A stretch of 64,000 bases of DNA from Companilactobacillus nodensis DSM 19682 = JCM 14932 = NBRC 107160 (GTDB lineage Bacteria; Bacillota; Bacilli; Lactobacillales; Lactobacillaceae), in the NCBI RefSeq assembly GCF_000615905.1, contig NZ_BAMN01000004.1:120842-184841 (forward strand), given 5' to 3'. A program made the translations under genes and the position numbers. Of the stretch, positions 43,335 through 53,884 are shown in pieces; position 1 is the stretch's first letter, and each line of letters begins with the position of its first letter. The notes under the pieces were generated by a model that saw nothing but the letters and a program-made list of their open reading frames with translations, was not told the origin of the DNA and ran no database searches.

Positions 43335-44142
43335 ATGCTTTTAACTAACTCCTCTTCATTTAAGTAGCCTTCAGGCAATTTTACGGCATCTCTTAGTGAG
43401 TGTGCCACTTGACTCGAAAACGGCTCCTCAAGTCCAAAATTGGTCAGCTCAGGTCCAAGATCATAGATGGTCTTAGGATCAGAGTCCTTAACAACTTTTC
43501 CATCATTTAAAACAACGATTCTTTCTGACAACTGTGTCTCTTCGATATCATGTGTAATTGAAATAATCGTAATAGATTGTTCTTTACGAAGACGTTTGAT
43601 CAAATCCAAAACAGTCTTGCGACCATTGGGGTCCAACATACTGGTAGACTCATCCATAATAATTATCTGAGGCTTAGTAGCCAAGACTCCAGCAATCGCG
43701 ACACGCTGTTTTTGACCACCTGAAAGAGATTGTGGATCACGTGTCTTATACGCCTGCATATCAACCATTTTTAGCGCCTGATCGACTTCTTTGACCATCT
43801 CATCGCGAGGAACACCTTGATTTTCCAAACCGAAAGCCACATCTCTTCGACTGTTGCCCCAACAAATTGATGATCTGGATTTTGAAATACTATACCGATT
43901 TTTTCTCTAGCTTCCCAAATGTTATCTTCATCTATAATTTGACCGGCTATTTCAATCGTACCTGAGTCACACTCAATAAGACCATCAATAAGTTTAGTAA
44001 GCGTAGATTTACCACTACCATTCTTACCAACTATCGACAGCCATTCATTCGAATGGATATCCAACGAAAGATTATTGATTGCAGGAGCTTCTGAATCCGG
44101 ATATGTATATGTTACATCTTTTATAGAAATTATATTCTCCAA
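43310..44142 (-). pseudogene. ecfA1: ECF transporter ATP-binding subunit EcfA1 (single-base frameshift)
   Basis: The first ATPase of the ECF module. Walker A GKNGSGKST (about 38-46), the Q-loop VFQNPDHQFVGATVEE and, after the break, signature LSGGQKQRVAIAGVLA and Walker B IIIMDESTSMLDP are all present. The frame breaks near 43843, where GAAGAGATGTGG should read GAAGAGGATGTGG, restoring EEDVAFGLENQGVP. That makes 277 residues, the normal length. Because the ECF module is usually essential for vitamin uptake, I think a G was dropped in the assembly. Confidence 0.88.
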
Positions 44143-44328
44143 TTGTTTCTCCTCGATATCTGCTAGTTATATCATAGCGAAAAAAAGTGTTTTTGGGTAA
44201 AAAAAAATCATTCGACAAATTAGTGTTTCGTTTTACCGAAATCTCAGAGATAGACTTAGCTATTTGCATAACCATCATCTTAACACTCACTAATTCATCA
44301 GAATGACTGATTTTTAATAAACTTATTA
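44143..44328. other. Gap between rplQ and ecfA1 without a clear gene
   Basis: This stretch is AT-rich. A reading frame of 72 codons crosses it and runs into ecfA1 but has no ribosome site or family resemblance. I see no strong promoter or terminator. Confidence 0.4.
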
Positions 44329-44709
44329 TTAAACTAATTCAATAATAACCATTGGAGCTGCGTCGCCACGGCGAGGAGCAGTCTTCAAAATACGTGTGTA
44401 TCCACCATTACGTTCTTTGTAACGAGGTGCAATATCACTGAACAACTTTTGAAGTGCTGATTGAACAACAACTGCATCGTCTTCTTCTGAAATGTTAGCA
44501 ACTTCGTTTCTAACATATGCAGCAGCTTGACGGCGAGCATGAAGATCTCCACGCTTACCAAGGGTAATCATCTTTTCAGTAGTACGGCTGATTTCCTTAG
44601 CACGAGTTTCAGTTGTAACAATACGTTCATTAATGATTAAATCAGTAGTTAAATCGCGTAACATTGCTTTTCTTTGAGAACTTGTACGTCCTAATTTACG
44701 GTAGCCCAT
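44329..44709 (-). CDS. rplQ: Ribosomal protein L17
   Basis: The 126 residues start [19 protein letters not shown] and end [19 protein letters not shown], typical of L17 of the 50S subunit. It follows rpoA by about 30 bases, closing the alpha operon order rpsM-rpsK-rpoA-rplQ. Confidence 0.97.
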   Translation of the reverse strand: MGYRKLGRTSSQRKAMLRDLTTDLIINERIVTTETRAKEISRTTEKMITLGKRGDLHARRQAAAYVRNEVANISEEDDAVVVQSALQKLFSDIAPRYKERNGGYTRILKTAPRRGDAAPMVIIELV

Positions 44710-44739
44710 GTCTATACCTCCTGTTTGAATTTCAGACTA

Positions 44740-45678
44740 TTAGTCTTCTTGCCTTAATGACAATCCAAGATCAGCGAGCTTTTCTTTAACCTCAACTAAT
44801 GACTTGCGTCCAAGATTACGAACTCTCATCATGTCAGCTTCAGATTTTTCAGTAAGCTCTTGCACAGTATTAATACCGGCACGCTTCAAACAATTGTATG
44901 AACGAACAGATAAGTCCAATTCTTCAATTGTCATTTCAAGCTTCTTCTCTTTTTGTGTTTCTTCTTTTTCGATCATCATATCAGCGCTCTTAGCTTCTTC
45001 TGTAAGATTTACAAAACTAGTTAAGTGTTCTGTAAGGATCTTAGCAGATAAACTAATAGCTTCTCGTGGTCCAATTGAACCATTTGTCCAGATATCAATT
45101 GTTAATTTGTCGAAGTCGTTTCTCTTACCCACACGAGTATTTTCAACTTGATAGTTAACTTTATCTACTGGTGTAAAAATAGAGTCAACTGGTAAAACAC
45201 CAATAGGTGTTTCATCTGTTTTATTTTGTTCTGCAGGAGTATATCCACGACCATTTTTAATTGTCATTTGCATGTGGAAGTGTCCACCCTCAGCAACAGT
45301 ACAAATAAATTGTTCTGGATCGAGGATTTCCAAATCATCGTCAGCTTTGATATCTTTGGCTGTTACAGTAGCAGGACCAACGACGTCGATTTCAGCTTTT
45401 AAACTGTCTTCAGCATAAGATTTTAGGTTTAGACCTTTAACATTAAGCACAATTTGTGTAACATCTTCGATCACGCCATCAATAGCTGAGAATTCATGCA
45501 ATACACCATCTATTTGAATATCGGAAACCGCTGTGCCGGATAATGATGCCAATAGTACTCTACGTAGAGAGTTACCTAAAGTTGTACCATAGCCTCTTTC
45601 CAACGGTTCGATAATATATTTACCGTAATCATTGCTTTCTTCAACTGCAGTGATAGTTGGCTTTTCAAATTCGATCAT
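44740..45678 (-). CDS. rpoA: RNA polymerase alpha subunit
   Basis: The 312-residue protein has the N-terminal assembly domain ([21 protein letters not shown]) and the C-terminal domain ([20 protein letters not shown], then [19 protein letters not shown]) that binds UP elements and activators. A charged linker (about 227-245) joins them. It lies between rpsK and rplQ as in other Firmicutes. Confidence 0.98.
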   Translation of the reverse strand: MIEFEKPTITAVEESNDYGKYIIEPLERGYGTTLGNSLRRVLLASLSGTAVSDIQIDGVLHEFSAIDGVIEDVTQIVLNVKGLNLKSYAEDSLKAEIDVVGPATVTAKDIKADDDLEILDPEQFICTVAEGGHFHMQMTIKNGRGYTPAEQNKTDETPIGVLPVDSIFTPVDKVNYQVENTRVGKRNDFDKLTIDIWTNGSIGPREAISLSAKILTEHLTSFVNLTEEAKSADMMIEKEETQKEKKLEMTIEELDLSVRSYNCLKRAGINTVQELTEKSEADMMRVRNLGRKSLVEVKEKLADLGLSLRQED

Positions 45679-45741
45679 TCGGTTAGTTCCCCTTTCAAAA
45701 CGAAATGTGTGTAGCTTAGTTCATATGGGTATAAAACCATT

Positions 45742-46128
45742 CTATACACGACGACGCTTTGGAGGACGTGAGCCATTATGAGGAACTGGTGTAACGTCAC
45801 GAATAGCTGTGATTTCCAATCCAGTAGCTTGTAATGAACGAATTGCAGCTTCACGACCTGAACCAGGACCCTTAACAGCTACTTCGACTGTTTTCATACC
45901 ATGTTCCATTGATTCTTTAGCAGCTGCTTCACCAGCCATTTGTGCGGCAAATGGTGTTGATTTACGGCTTCCCTTGAATCCTAATGCACCAGCTGATGAC
46001 CATGAAACGGCATTACCGTTAACATCAGTGATCATAACTAGTGTGTTGTTGAATGTGGAGTGGATATGTGCAACACCAGATTCAATATGCTTCTTAGTAC
46101 GGCGCTTACGACCTTTACTTTGTGCCAT
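45742..46128 (-). CDS. rpsK: Ribosomal protein S11
   Basis: The 128 residues have [18 protein letters not shown] and [15 protein letters not shown] at the end, typical of S11 of the 30S platform. The N-terminus is Lys/Arg-rich. It follows rpsM by 22 bases. Confidence 0.97.
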   Translation of the reverse strand: MAQSKGRKRRTKKHIESGVAHIHSTFNNTLVMITDVNGNAVSWSSAGALGFKGSRKSTPFAAQMAGEAAAKESMEHGMKTVEVAVKGPGSGREAAIRSLQATGLEITAIRDVTPVPHNGSRPPKRRRV

Positions 46129-46150
46129 GAATTAACCTCCTATCTGTTAA

Positions 46151-46516
46151 TTACTTCTTCTTACCCGCGATAGATACTTTCTTACCTTTACGAGTTCTTG
46201 CATTGTTCTTTGTGTTTTGACCTCTAACTGGCAAACCACGACGATGTCTCATACCACGGTATGAACCAATTTCTTGTAGTCTCTTAATGTCCATGCTTAC
46301 TGAACGACGTAAGTCACCTTCAACACGTACCTTGTCAACTTCTGCACGAATCTTTTCTTCTTGATCAGGAGTCAAGTCTCTTGTACGTACGTCTTCAGAA
46401 ACGCCGGCATCTTTTAGCACTTCTTGGGCTGTTGTATTACCAATACCAAAAATGTATGTTAAGGCAATAACGATTCTCTTATCACGAGGTAAATCTACAC
46501 CTGCTATACGAGCCAT
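46151..46516 (-). CDS. rpsM: Ribosomal protein S13
   Basis: The 121 residues start [20 protein letters not shown] and end in the basic [19 protein letters not shown], the tail that contacts tRNA and 16S rRNA. I start at ATG 46516 (MARIAGV), which has a close GGAGGTG; three extra residues upstream are unlikely. Confidence 0.97.
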   Translation of the reverse strand: MARIAGVDLPRDKRIVIALTYIFGIGNTTAQEVLKDAGVSEDVRTRDLTPDQEEKIRAEVDKVRVEGDLRRSVSMDIKRLQEIGSYRGMRHRRGLPVRGQNTKNNARTRKGKKVSIAGKKK

Positions 46517-46539
46517 TAATTGCACCTCCTATATTTTTA

Positions 46540-46656
46540 TTATCCTTGTCTTTGTTTGTGCTTTGGATCTGCAGAGCAAATAACCATAACGCGACCGCGT
46601 CTCTTAATTACTTTACAGTGTTCGCACATAGGTTTAACGGATGGTCTTACTTTCAT
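46540..46656 (-). CDS. rpmJ: Ribosomal protein L36
   Basis: The 38-residue protein reads [20 protein letters not shown] and ends [11 protein letters not shown]. It has the C-x2-C-x12-C-x4-H zinc ligands, so this is the zinc-binding form. A GGAGG site lies six bases upstream. It sits between infA and rpsM as usual. It is easily missed because of its size. Confidence 0.95.
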   Translation of the reverse strand: MKVRPSVKPMCEHCKVIKRRGRVMVICSADPKHKQRQG

Positions 46657-46685
46657 GTTGGAACCTCCATTCCATTAAAATCATA

Positions 46686-46904
46686 TTATCTGTATCTATA
46701 TGTAATTCTTCCCTTGGTTAAATCATAAGGGGATAATTCCACGGTAACTTTATCACCGGGTAAAATTCTAATGTAGTGCATACGGATTTTACCTGAGACA
46801 TGGGCCAACACAGTTGCCCCATTTTCAAGCTTTACCTTAAACATTGCATTAGGCAATGTTTCTGAAATTGTACCTTCTACTTCAATGACATCTTCTTTTG
46901 CCAA
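46686..46904 (-). CDS. infA: Translation initiation factor IF-1
   Basis: IF-1 binds the A site of the 30S subunit during initiation. From TTG at 46902-46904, with GGAGG nine bases upstream, the product has 72 residues, the exact IF-1 length: [20 protein letters not shown] to [11 protein letters not shown]. The longer frame to 46982 has no family support. A consensus-like promoter with an inverted repeat lies 47 bases upstream. Confidence 0.96.
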   Translation of the reverse strand: MAKEDVIEVEGTISETLPNAMFKVKLENGATVLAHVSGKIRMHYIRILPGDKVTVELSPYDLTKGRITYRYR

Positions 46905-46943
46905 AGATATTAACCTCCATGGGATGAAATTCATCTGCATATA

Positions 46944-46979
46944 CCGCAAGATTATACAATATTCTCGCGGACATGTAAA
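46944..46979 (-). promoter_or_regulatory. Internal promoter with inverted repeat before infA
   Basis: On the minus strand TTTACA (46974-46979) and TATAAT (46951-46956) are 17 bases apart. The arms CCGCAAGA (46944-46951) and TCTCGCGG (46963-46970), inverted with one mismatch, enclose the -10 element. It would give infA-rpmJ-rpsM and the alpha operon separate transcription, possibly repressed or structured. Confidence 0.6.
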
Positions 46980-46998
46980 CAAATAAAAGTAAAAAGTC

Positions 46999-47652
46999 TT
47001 ACAGACTTTGTAAAACTTTCTTTACTTCGTTATAAACTTCATCTATTTCTTGTTCACCATTGACCTTGTGCAACAAGTTTAACTTGTCGTAAAAATCAAT
47101 TAATGGTGTATTCATTTCAATATTAACTTTTAATCTGTTCTTAACTGTTTCTGGCTTGTCATCCTCACGTTGGAAGAAATCATGTCCGCCACAGACGTCA
47201 CATGTTCCTTCAACCTTAGTAGGATTGTAGATCTTATGATACGTAGCTCCACATGTTGAACAAATATATCTTCCAGATAAACGATCAACTAATGCCTCAG
47301 GCTTTACATCTATGTAGATGACAGCATCTATAGGTTTGTTTACATTCTTTGCAATTGTCTGTAAAGCATTTGCCTGTTCAAGAGTTCTCGGAAATCCATC
47401 AAGCATATATCCGTTCTTTTGAACGTCTTCTTTAGCTAATCGTTCTTCAACGATAGCTTCAGTAACGTCATCAGGAACTAACGCACCTTTGTCGATAAAG
47501 CCTTTGGCCTTGAGACCAACTTCGGTTTTATCTGACATGGCTTGTCTGAACATATCTCCAGTAGAAATATGAACAACCTTAAAATCTTCAACAATCTTTT
47601 CAGCTTGAGTACCCTTACCAGCACCAGGTAATCCCATCAATACAATATTCAT
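46999..47652 (-). CDS. adk: Adenylate kinase
   Basis: Adk converts ATP and AMP to two ADP. The P-loop GLPGAGKGT is at about 7-15. The lid has four Cys (CSTCG and CDVCGGHDF), the zinc-binding form common in Gram-positive bacteria. I start at ATG 47652 ([10 protein letters not shown]); GGAGATG is just upstream. The product has 217 residues and follows secY by 15 bases. Confidence 0.97.
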   Translation of the reverse strand: MNIVLMGLPGAGKGTQAEKIVEDFKVVHISTGDMFRQAMSDKTEVGLKAKGFIDKGALVPDDVTEAIVEERLAKEDVQKNGYMLDGFPRTLEQANALQTIAKNVNKPIDAVIYIDVKPEALVDRLSGRYICSTCGATYHKIYNPTKVEGTCDVCGGHDFFQREDDKPETVKNRLKVNIEMNTPLIDFYDKLNLLHKVNGEQEIDEVYNEVKKVLQSL

Positions 47653-47666
47653 TGTCACATCTCCAA

Positions 47667-48962
47667 TTATCTAATAAACCCAACGTATTCACGTTTCATC
47701 AACAGACCTCTCAATTGACGATCCATTTCTAGCGCAACACCAACGATGATCAACAAACTTGTACCACCTAATCCGATGGATTGAGGTAAGTCGAACAAGT
47801 TAGCAGCTAATAATGGAAGCAATGAGACAAGTCCTAGGAACACTGAACCAACAGTTGAAAGCTTCATTAGGACGCTCGACATGAACTTGATAGTCTCATT
47901 ACCGGGCCATACACCAGGGATATAAGCTCCCTGCTTTTGCAAGTTTTCAGCAAGCTTCTCAGGATTTACCTGAACAAATGCATAGAAGAATGTGAATAAC
48001 ACAATCAACAATGTATATAGTAGAGATCCTGTTGTCGTTTGCATACTGAATATATTAGTTAATACTTGATACCATGTATCTTCACTGTGATTTGCTTGGA
48101 ACGCCATCAAAATTGTTTGAGGCGTAACAATAAATGAACTAGCGAAGATAACTGGAATAACACCAGCAACGTTGACCTTTAATGGTAGGAAACTTTCGCT
48201 ACCACTTCCGGCTGCACGTCTTGTATATTGGATTGGAATTCTTCTATTTGCTTGTTGTACATAGGTAACAAACAGTACAACTACCAAAATAGCGATGGCC
48301 AATCCGACCATAAATGCAATGTTCTTTGCGAGATCTGCAGAACTAGCATTTGTAATGTTATCACGGTAAATTTGGTAAATTCCATTAGGGAATCTAGCAA
48401 TAATACCAGCGAAGATAATTACTGAAACACCATTTCCTAGACCTTTATCAGTAATCTGTTCACCAATCCAAGTAAGTAACATAGTACCACCGGTTAAGAT
48501 GACACCAATTGTTATAAATGCTCGCATATTTGGTGACTTGACTAGTCCCAAACCACTCAATTGGTTAAATCCAGCAGTGATACCGATTGATTGAACAAAA
48601 CCTAAAACAATCGTCAAATATCTCGTTACCTGATTTAGTTTTCTACGACCAACTTCACCTTGTTTACTCCATTCAACAAACTTAGGAACAATATCCATCT
48701 GTAATAGTTGAACGACAATTTGAGCGGTAATGAATGGCGAAACACCCATTGAGAAAATAGAGTAGTTTGAAAGACCACCACCAGTTACGGTATCTAGTAG
48801 GGGAACTAACCCTGAGGAACCAACCTTGTCCATCGCAGCAGCGTTAACACCAGGGACCGTAATTTGTGATCCTAAACGGTATATCACAAGTAACATCAAG
48901 GTAAATAGAATCTTCTTACGGATTTCCTTCACCTTTAGAGCATCTCTGATAGTTCTAAGCAT
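47667..48962 (-). CDS. secY: Protein translocase subunit SecY
   Basis: SecY is the channel of the Sec translocase. The 431 residues have ten membrane segments; [31 protein letters not shown] and the loop with [11 protein letters not shown] are typical. The start ATG overlaps the rplO stop by one base (TAATG), so they are coupled. Confidence 0.97.
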   Translation of the reverse strand: MLRTIRDALKVKEIRKKILFTLMLLVIYRLGSQITVPGVNAAAMDKVGSSGLVPLLDTVTGGGLSNYSIFSMGVSPFITAQIVVQLLQMDIVPKFVEWSKQGEVGRRKLNQVTRYLTIVLGFVQSIGITAGFNQLSGLGLVKSPNMRAFITIGVILTGGTMLLTWIGEQITDKGLGNGVSVIIFAGIIARFPNGIYQIYRDNITNASSADLAKNIAFMVGLAIAILVVVLFVTYVQQANRRIPIQYTRRAAGSGSESFLPLKVNVAGVIPVIFASSFIVTPQTILMAFQANHSEDTWYQVLTNIFSMQTTTGSLLYTLLIVLFTFFYAFVQVNPEKLAENLQKQGAYIPGVWPGNETIKFMSSVLMKLSTVGSVFLGLVSLLPLLAANLFDLPQSIGLGGTSLLIIVGVALEMDRQLRGLLMKREYVGFIR

Positions 48963-49402
48963 TAGATCACCTCTACAGTTCCACCAGCAGCTTCGATTGC
49001 TTTAGTAGCAGCGTCAGAGCTCTTAGCAACTTTTACAGTTAACTTAGCACTAACTGCACCATTTGCAAGTAATTTGACACCGTTATATTCTTTCTTAACG
49101 ATTCCGGCTTCTTTTAATGTATCGATATTAACTTCAGCACCGTCATTAAACTTGCTTAGGTCTTTAAGGTTTACAATAGCGTATTCCTTGCGGTTGATAT
49201 TGTAGAAACCACGTTTTGGCATACGACGGAACAATGGCATTTGTCCACCTTCAAAACCAATACGTGTTTTACCACCTGATCTAGCTAATTGACCTTTTTG
49301 TCCACGACCAGCAGTTTTACCTTGGCCACTTGAAGTACCACGACCTAGACGTTTTCTTGATTGTCTTGAGCCTGTACTTGGTTTAAGTTCGTTTAGTTCC
49401 AT
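48962..49402 (-). CDS. rplO: Ribosomal protein L15
   Basis: The 146 residues start [20 protein letters not shown] followed by [18 protein letters not shown], the extended glycine/arginine-rich N-terminus of L15, a 50S assembly protein. The C-terminus ends [12 protein letters not shown]. Confidence 0.97.
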   Translation of the reverse strand: MELNELKPSTGSRQSRKRLGRGTSSGQGKTAGRGQKGQLARSGGKTRIGFEGGQMPLFRRMPKRGFYNINRKEYAIVNLKDLSKFNDGAEVNIDTLKEAGIVKKEYNGVKLLANGAVSAKLTVKVAKSSDAATKAIEAAGGTVEVI

Positions 49403-49430
49403 TATTGCACCTCCTAATCTTTAAAAATTA

Positions 49431-49616
49431 TTAATCTTTAACTTCTTCGACACTTACTAAGTGAGCGATTTTAATTACAGCACCACGAATAGCAGGATCA
49501 TCCGGCTTAACAACAGAACTATTAACTCTTCCGAGTCCTAGTTCTTTAACAATTGTGCGTTGAGCAGGAAGGCGGTGAGCTGCACTTCTAATAAGAGTAA
49601 TCTTAAGTTTAGCCAT
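49431..49616 (-). CDS. rpmD: Ribosomal protein L30
   Basis: The 61 residues [20 protein letters not shown] and [20 protein letters not shown] are typical of bacterial L30. It sits between rpsE and rplO with short gaps. Confidence 0.97.
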   Translation of the reverse strand: MAKLKITLIRSAAHRLPAQRTIVKELGLGRVNSSVVKPDDPAIRGAVIKIAHLVSVEEVKD

Positions 49617-49633
49617 TGTTACACACCTTTCTT

Positions 49634-50134
49634 CTAGTTAAGCAAGTTTTGAGCTGAGATTCCGCGCATTTCTGCAACACTTTCAGCAGTCTTGATTTCT
49701 TTTAGTCCTTCGATTGTAGCACGAATTACGTTAATTGGTGTATTTCTACCAAGTGATTTACTTGTAATATCACCAACACCAGCTAATTCGAGAACGGCAC
49801 GAACAGCACCACCAGCGGCGATACCAGAACCTTCAACAGCTGGCTTCAACATGATCTTACCAGCACCGAATTTACCGATTACTTCGTGAGGAATTGTTGA
49901 ACCTACCATAGGAACGTTAATCAAGTTCTTTTTGGCATCTTCAACAGCTTTACGAATGGCTTCAGGAACTTCTTGAGCTTTACCTGTACCGAAACCGACG
50001 TGACCATTCTTGTCACCAACGATTACGATAGCAGCAAAACGTAGACGGCGTCCACCTTTAACAACCTTAGTAACACGGTTGATTGAGACAACGCGATCTT
50101 CTAGTTCGAATTGAGATGGATCGATATATGTCAT
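49634..50134 (-). CDS. rpsE: Ribosomal protein S5
   Basis: The 166 residues show [20 protein letters not shown] and [20 protein letters not shown], the double-stranded RNA-binding part where spectinomycin- and accuracy-related changes occur, and [16 protein letters not shown]. Confidence 0.97.
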   Translation of the reverse strand: MTYIDPSQFELEDRVVSINRVTKVVKGGRRLRFAAIVIVGDKNGHVGFGTGKAQEVPEAIRKAVEDAKKNLINVPMVGSTIPHEVIGKFGAGKIMLKPAVEGSGIAAGGAVRAVLELAGVGDITSKSLGRNTPINVIRATIEGLKEIKTAESVAEMRGISAQNLLN

Positions 50135-50152
50135 AAATTTGGTTTCCTCCTT

Positions 50153-50509
50153 CTAGAATTTTAGCCCATTTTCACGAGCTGCTTCAGCAAGACTTTGTAC
50201 ACGACCATGGTATAGGTATCCTCCACGATCAAATACAACATTACTGATTTTAGCTTCATTAGCTCTTTGTGCAACTAATGCACCAACAGCTTTAGCTTGT
50301 TCAACTTTTGAACCGTCTTTGACTTCTTTATCAAGAGTTGAGGCACTTGCTAGCGTTACACCCTTTACGTCATCAATTACTTGAGCGTAAATGTTTTTAT
50401 TCGAACGGAATACATTTAAGCGTGGGCGCTCAGCAGTACCAGAGATTTTACCACGAACACGTTTTTGGCGCTTTTGACGTGCTTTGTTTTTATCTGGTTT
50501 TGAAATCAC
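50153..50509 (-). CDS. rplR: Ribosomal protein L18
   Basis: The 118 residues from GTG 50509 read [20 protein letters not shown] and end [13 protein letters not shown], typical of the 5S rRNA-binding L18. GAGGTG lies just upstream of this GTG; the longer frame to 50518 would place the start within that site. Confidence 0.96.
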   Translation of the reverse strand: MISKPDKNKARQKRQKRVRGKISGTAERPRLNVFRSNKNIYAQVIDDVKGVTLASASTLDKEVKDGSKVEQAKAVGALVAQRANEAKISNVVFDRGGYLYHGRVQSLAEAARENGLKF

Positions 50510-50537
50510 AATATTCACCTCATAGAATTATTTAGAA

Positions 50538-51068
50538 CTATTTACCAGTCTTACCTTCTTTACGACGTACATATTCGTCAACATAACGAATACCTTTACC
50601 CTTATATGGTTCTGGGGGACGTACATCGCGAATTACAGCAGCAAATTGTCCAACTTTTTGCTTACTAATTCCTGAAATATTAATTTCAGTATTTGAAGGA
50701 GATTCGATCTTAATACCTTCTGGTGCTTCCATAATAACAGGATGTGAGTAACCAACTGAAAGTGTTAGTGTGCTACCTTTAACTTGTGCACGGTAACCAA
50801 CACCTCTAAGTTCAAGCTTCTTTTCGAAACCTTCTGTTACACCAAGAACCATGTTGTTAAGGTTGGCACGCATAGTACCATGAAGAGCTTTGTCATTGTC
50901 GCTTTCACGATCAAACTTAGCTTCGTTACCTTCAAGAGTTAACTTGATTTTTGAATTAAAGTGTCTTGTTAATTCACCCTTTGGGCCTTTAACAGTGATG
51001 TCTTCATCTTTTTGTGTAATTGTAACTCCTTCTGGGACTTCAATTACTTTATAGCCAATACGACTCAA
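50538..51068 (-). CDS. rplF: Ribosomal protein L6
   Basis: The 176 residues show the two-fold L6 layout and the conserved [14 protein letters not shown] text ([20 protein letters not shown]) and [20 protein letters not shown]. It lies near the sarcin-ricin loop on the 50S subunit. Confidence 0.97.
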   Translation of the reverse strand: MSRIGYKVIEVPEGVTITQKDEDITVKGPKGELTRHFNSKIKLTLEGNEAKFDRESDNDKALHGTMRANLNNMVLGVTEGFEKKLELRGVGYRAQVKGSTLTLSVGYSHPVIMEAPEGIKIESPSNTEINISGISKQKVGQFAAVIRDVRPPEPYKGKGIRYVDEYVRRKEGKTGK

Positions 51069-51099
51069 ATTAGTGCACCTCCTTGTCTTTTAAAAATTA

Positions 51100-51498
51100 T
51101 TACCAGATGTAAGCAATTACTTCTCCACCCACGTGTTGTGCGCGAGCTTCTTTATCAGTAACAACACCTTTTGATGTTGAAAGAATAGCGATACCTAATC
51201 CATTAAGAACCTTTGGCACGTTATCTGAATCAACATAACTACGCAAACCTGGTCTTGAAATACGTTTCAAGCCTGTGATGACGCGTTGTTGATCTTTACC
51301 ATACTTAAGGAAAATACGAAGTACACCTTGTTTGTTATCATCGATAACTTCGTAATCCTTGATAAATCCTTCATTCTTCAAAATCTCTGAGATGCTCTTC
51401 TTGATGTTTGAAGCAGGAACTTCTAGAGATTCATGTTTAACCATATTAGCGTTACGAATACGTGTTAGGTAATCCGCAATAGGATCTGTCATGACCAT
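51100..51498 (-). CDS. rpsH: Ribosomal protein S8
   Basis: The 132 residues start [20 protein letters not shown] and end with [19 protein letters not shown] and GGEVIAYIW, typical of S8, the central 16S rRNA binder. Its length equals other Firmicutes S8 proteins. Confidence 0.97.
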   Translation of the reverse strand: MVMTDPIADYLTRIRNANMVKHESLEVPASNIKKSISEILKNEGFIKDYEVIDDNKQGVLRIFLKYGKDQQRVITGLKRISRPGLRSYVDSDNVPKVLNGLGIAILSTSKGVVTDKEARAQHVGGEVIAYIW

Positions 51499-51526
51499 TT
51501 AATTTACCTCCTTATTAGTGTTGTTT

Positions 51527-51712
51527 CTACCAACTAGCTTTTCTCATGCCAGGGATTTGACCTTTGTGAGCCAATTCGCGAAGGCAAACACGGCAAAGCT
51601 TAAATTTACGATATACAGAATGTGGACGACCACAACGTTCGCAACGTGTATATGCTTGTGATGAGAACTTAGCAGGTCTATGATTCCGTACAATTTGAGA
51701 TGTCTTAGCCAA
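51527..51712 (-). CDS. rpsN: Ribosomal protein S14, zinc-binding type
   Basis: The 61 residues have C-x2-C and C-x2-C ligands ([20 protein letters not shown], then VCLREL), so it is the zinc-type S14 (rpsN1/rpsZ). It sits in the standard place between rplE and rpsH. Confidence 0.97.
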   Translation of the reverse strand: MAKTSQIVRNHRPAKFSSQAYTRCERCGRPHSVYRKFKLCRVCLRELAHKGQIPGMRKASW

Positions 51713-51730
51713 TGAATTTGACCTCCTTTA

Positions 51731-52273
51731 TTATTTTGTGAATGGCATTCCGATTTGTGTTAATAGTTCACGTGATTCTTCATCAGTATTAGCTGTTGTT
51801 ACAATAACAACGTCCAAACCGCGGATCTTATTAACCTTATCGTAGTCAATTTCTGGGAAAACCAATTGTTCTTTAAGTCCTAGTGTATAGTTACCACGGC
51901 CATCAAATGAGCGTGTACCAACACCACGGAAATCACGAACACGAGGTAATGCAATGTTGATCAACTTGTCAAGGAAGTCGTACATACGGTCGCCACGAAG
52001 AGTAACCTTAGCACCGATTGACATACCTTCACGAAGTCTGAAACCAGCGATTGATTTCTTAGCCTTAGTGATCAAAGGTTTTTGACCAGCAATTTGGCCT
52101 AATTCTTCAACTGCTTCATCAAGATTCTTTGAGTTAGCAATTGCGTCACCAACACCCATGTTCAAAACAATCTTTTCGATCTTTGGTGTTTGCATAACTG
52201 ATGTGTAATTGAATTTTTCCATCATTGATGGTGTAATTTCTTTTACATACATTTCTTTTAATGCATTAGCCAT
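51731..52273 (-). CDS. rplE: Ribosomal protein L5
   Basis: The 180 residues contain [40 protein letters not shown] and [20 protein letters not shown], all typical of the 5S rRNA-binding L5. Confidence 0.97.
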   Translation of the reverse strand: MANALKEMYVKEITPSMMEKFNYTSVMQTPKIEKIVLNMGVGDAIANSKNLDEAVEELGQIAGQKPLITKAKKSIAGFRLREGMSIGAKVTLRGDRMYDFLDKLINIALPRVRDFRGVGTRSFDGRGNYTLGLKEQLVFPEIDYDKVNKIRGLDVVIVTTANTDEESRELLTQIGMPFTK

Positions 52274-52289
52274 TTAGTTTTCTCCTTTC

Positions 52290-52534
52290 TTATTTATCTT
52301 CTTTTTTATCAGATGATTTACTTACTACTTTTACGTTAGTTACACTAATAGGTCTCTCAACGTCGATGATTCCACCTTGAGGTTGTGTATTAGTTGGCTT
52401 CGAGTGTTTCTTAACAACATTTACGCCTTCGACGATAACTTTGTTGGCTGAAGGGATAGCTTGTTTAACTACGCCTTCTGTGCCTTTGCTATCACCAGAA
52501 ATAATTTTAACGTTGTCTCCAGTTTTACAAACAC
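52290..52534 (-). CDS. rplX: Ribosomal protein L24 (single-base frameshift near the start)
   Basis: L24 is an early 50S assembly protein. The body [36 protein letters not shown] and [15 protein letters not shown] is unmistakable. The expected start is GTG 52532-52534 with GGAGG nine bases upstream, but the text GTGTTTGTAAAACTGG then leaves the frame; a fifth A in the run (plus-strand T-run 52523-52526) restores [12 protein letters not shown]. The alternative start GTG 52544 lies inside the ribosome site. The repaired protein has about 81 residues, shorter at the C-terminus than the usual 100. Confidence 0.88.
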
Positions 52535-52566
52535 TATTCAGCACCTCCTGAGTTAAATTGATCTTT

Positions 52567-52935
52567 TTATAGCACTTCTGGTGCTAATGAGACGATCTTC
52601 ATAAAATCGTTATCACGTAATTCACGAGCAACGGGTCCGAAGATACGAGTTCCTCTAGGTGTCTTGTCAGCGTTAATAATAACCGCAGCGTTTTCGTCGA
52701 ATCTGATGTATGAACCATCTGTACGGTGAGCACCGGACACTGTTCTTACAATAACGGCTTTAACAACGTCACCCTTTTTAACAACGCCACCTGGTGTTGC
52801 TTGTTTGACAGTAGCAACAATGATATCACCAATATTAGCTACCTTGCGGTTTGAACCACCAAGAACTTTAATAGTTAGAATTTCACGAGCTCCAGAGTTA
52901 TCTGCAACTTTTAGACGACTTTCTTGTTGTATCAC
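52567..52935 (-). CDS. rplN: Ribosomal protein L14
   Basis: The 122 residues start [20 protein letters not shown] and contain the conserved [20 protein letters not shown] and [20 protein letters not shown] end, typical of L14 at the subunit interface. Confidence 0.97.
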   Translation of the reverse strand: MIQQESRLKVADNSGAREILTIKVLGGSNRKVANIGDIIVATVKQATPGGVVKKGDVVKAVIVRTVSGAHRTDGSYIRFDENAAVIINADKTPRGTRIFGPVARELRDNDFMKIVSLAPEVL

Positions 52936-52966
52936 TTCTTGGTCCTCCTCTCATCAGTAATTGTTT

Positions 52967-53242
52967 CTAGATAATAACTGCTTTTTCAACGATATCTAAT
53001 AAACGGAAGCGCTTTGTCTTTGACAAAGGTCGAGTTTCCATAATACGTACAACATCGCCCATCTTTGCTTCGTTCTTTTCGTCTTGAACGTAGAACTTCT
53101 TTGAATATCTAACACGCTTCTTGTATACAGGGTGGTTCTTGTATGTTTCAACAACAACTACGATAGTTTTGTCCATCTTGTCTGATACAACGCGGCCTTG
53201 ATATACCTTACGGCTGTTACGGCTTTCTTGTGTTTCGCTCAA
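52967..53242 (-). CDS. rpsQ: Ribosomal protein S17
   Basis: The 91 residues show [40 protein letters not shown] and [20 protein letters not shown], typical of the 16S rRNA-binding S17. Confidence 0.97.
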   Translation of the reverse strand: MSETQESRNSRKVYQGRVVSDKMDKTIVVVVETYKNHPVYKKRVRYSKKFYVQDEKNEAKMGDVVRIMETRPLSKTKRFRLLDIVEKAVII

Positions 53243-53265
53243 CTTGAGATCTCCCTTCCTGTTTA

Positions 53266-53460
53266 TTAGTTTTCGTTATTCTTTTGGTTTTGAACAGTTC
53301 TTAATCTTGCGATGTTTTTTCTAACAGCTTTAAGACGAGCTGTGTTTTCCAATTGGCCTGTGGCTTGTTGGAAACGCAAGTTGAATAGTTCTTCTTTATA
53401 TTCGTTAACTTTATCTTGCAATTGAGCAGCAGTTAGCTCTTTGATTTCACTAGCCTTCAT
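53266..53460 (-). CDS. rpmC: Ribosomal protein L29
   Basis: The 64 residues [20 protein letters not shown] to [13 protein letters not shown] are a two-helix L29, near the peptide exit. I start at ATG 53460, with AGGTGG upstream; it overlaps the rplP end by 11 bases. Confidence 0.96.
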   Translation of the reverse strand: MKASEIKELTAAQLQDKVNEYKEELFNLRFQQATGQLENTARLKAVRKNIARLRTVQNQKNNEN

Positions 53461-53881
53461 CAGCGCCACCTACTTCCTCACGTTTTACGAACTTAGTTCT
53501 AACTGGTAATTTGTGAGATGCAAGTCTCAATGCTTCGCGGGCAACCTCTTCAGGAACGCCACCGATTTCGAATAAGACTTTTTCACGCTTTACAGGGGCA
53601 ACCCAACCAGCAGGTGCACCTTTACCATTACCCATACGAACTCCGACACCTTTAGCAGTGTATGATTTATGAGGGAAGATTTTAATCCAAACCTTACCAC
53701 CACGCTTCATGTAACGAGTCATAGCAACACGGGCTGCTTCAATTTGTCTATTTGAGATCCAACTTGAGTCAAGTGACTTCAAACCGTAATCACCAAAATC
53801 AACATTCTTACCACCCTTAGCTTCTCCGCGCATCTTTCCACGGAATTCACGACGGTGTTTTACACGTTTTGGTACTAGCAT
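53450..53881 (-). CDS. rplP: Ribosomal protein L16
   Basis: The 143 residues start [20 protein letters not shown] and contain [20 protein letters not shown] and [20 protein letters not shown], typical of L16 near the A-site tRNA. Confidence 0.97.
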   Translation of the reverse strand: MLVPKRVKHRREFRGKMRGEAKGGKNVDFGDYGLKSLDSSWISNRQIEAARVAMTRYMKRGGKVWIKIFPHKSYTAKGVGVRMGNGKGAPAGWVAPVKREKVLFEIGGVPEEVAREALRLASHKLPVRTKFVKREEVGGADEG

Positions 53882-53884
53882 AGA

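Noticed and set aside
44072..44290. Open frame of 72 codons upstream of ecfA1
   Set aside because: It overlaps the start of ecfA1 in another frame, has no ribosome site, and shows no protein-like pattern.
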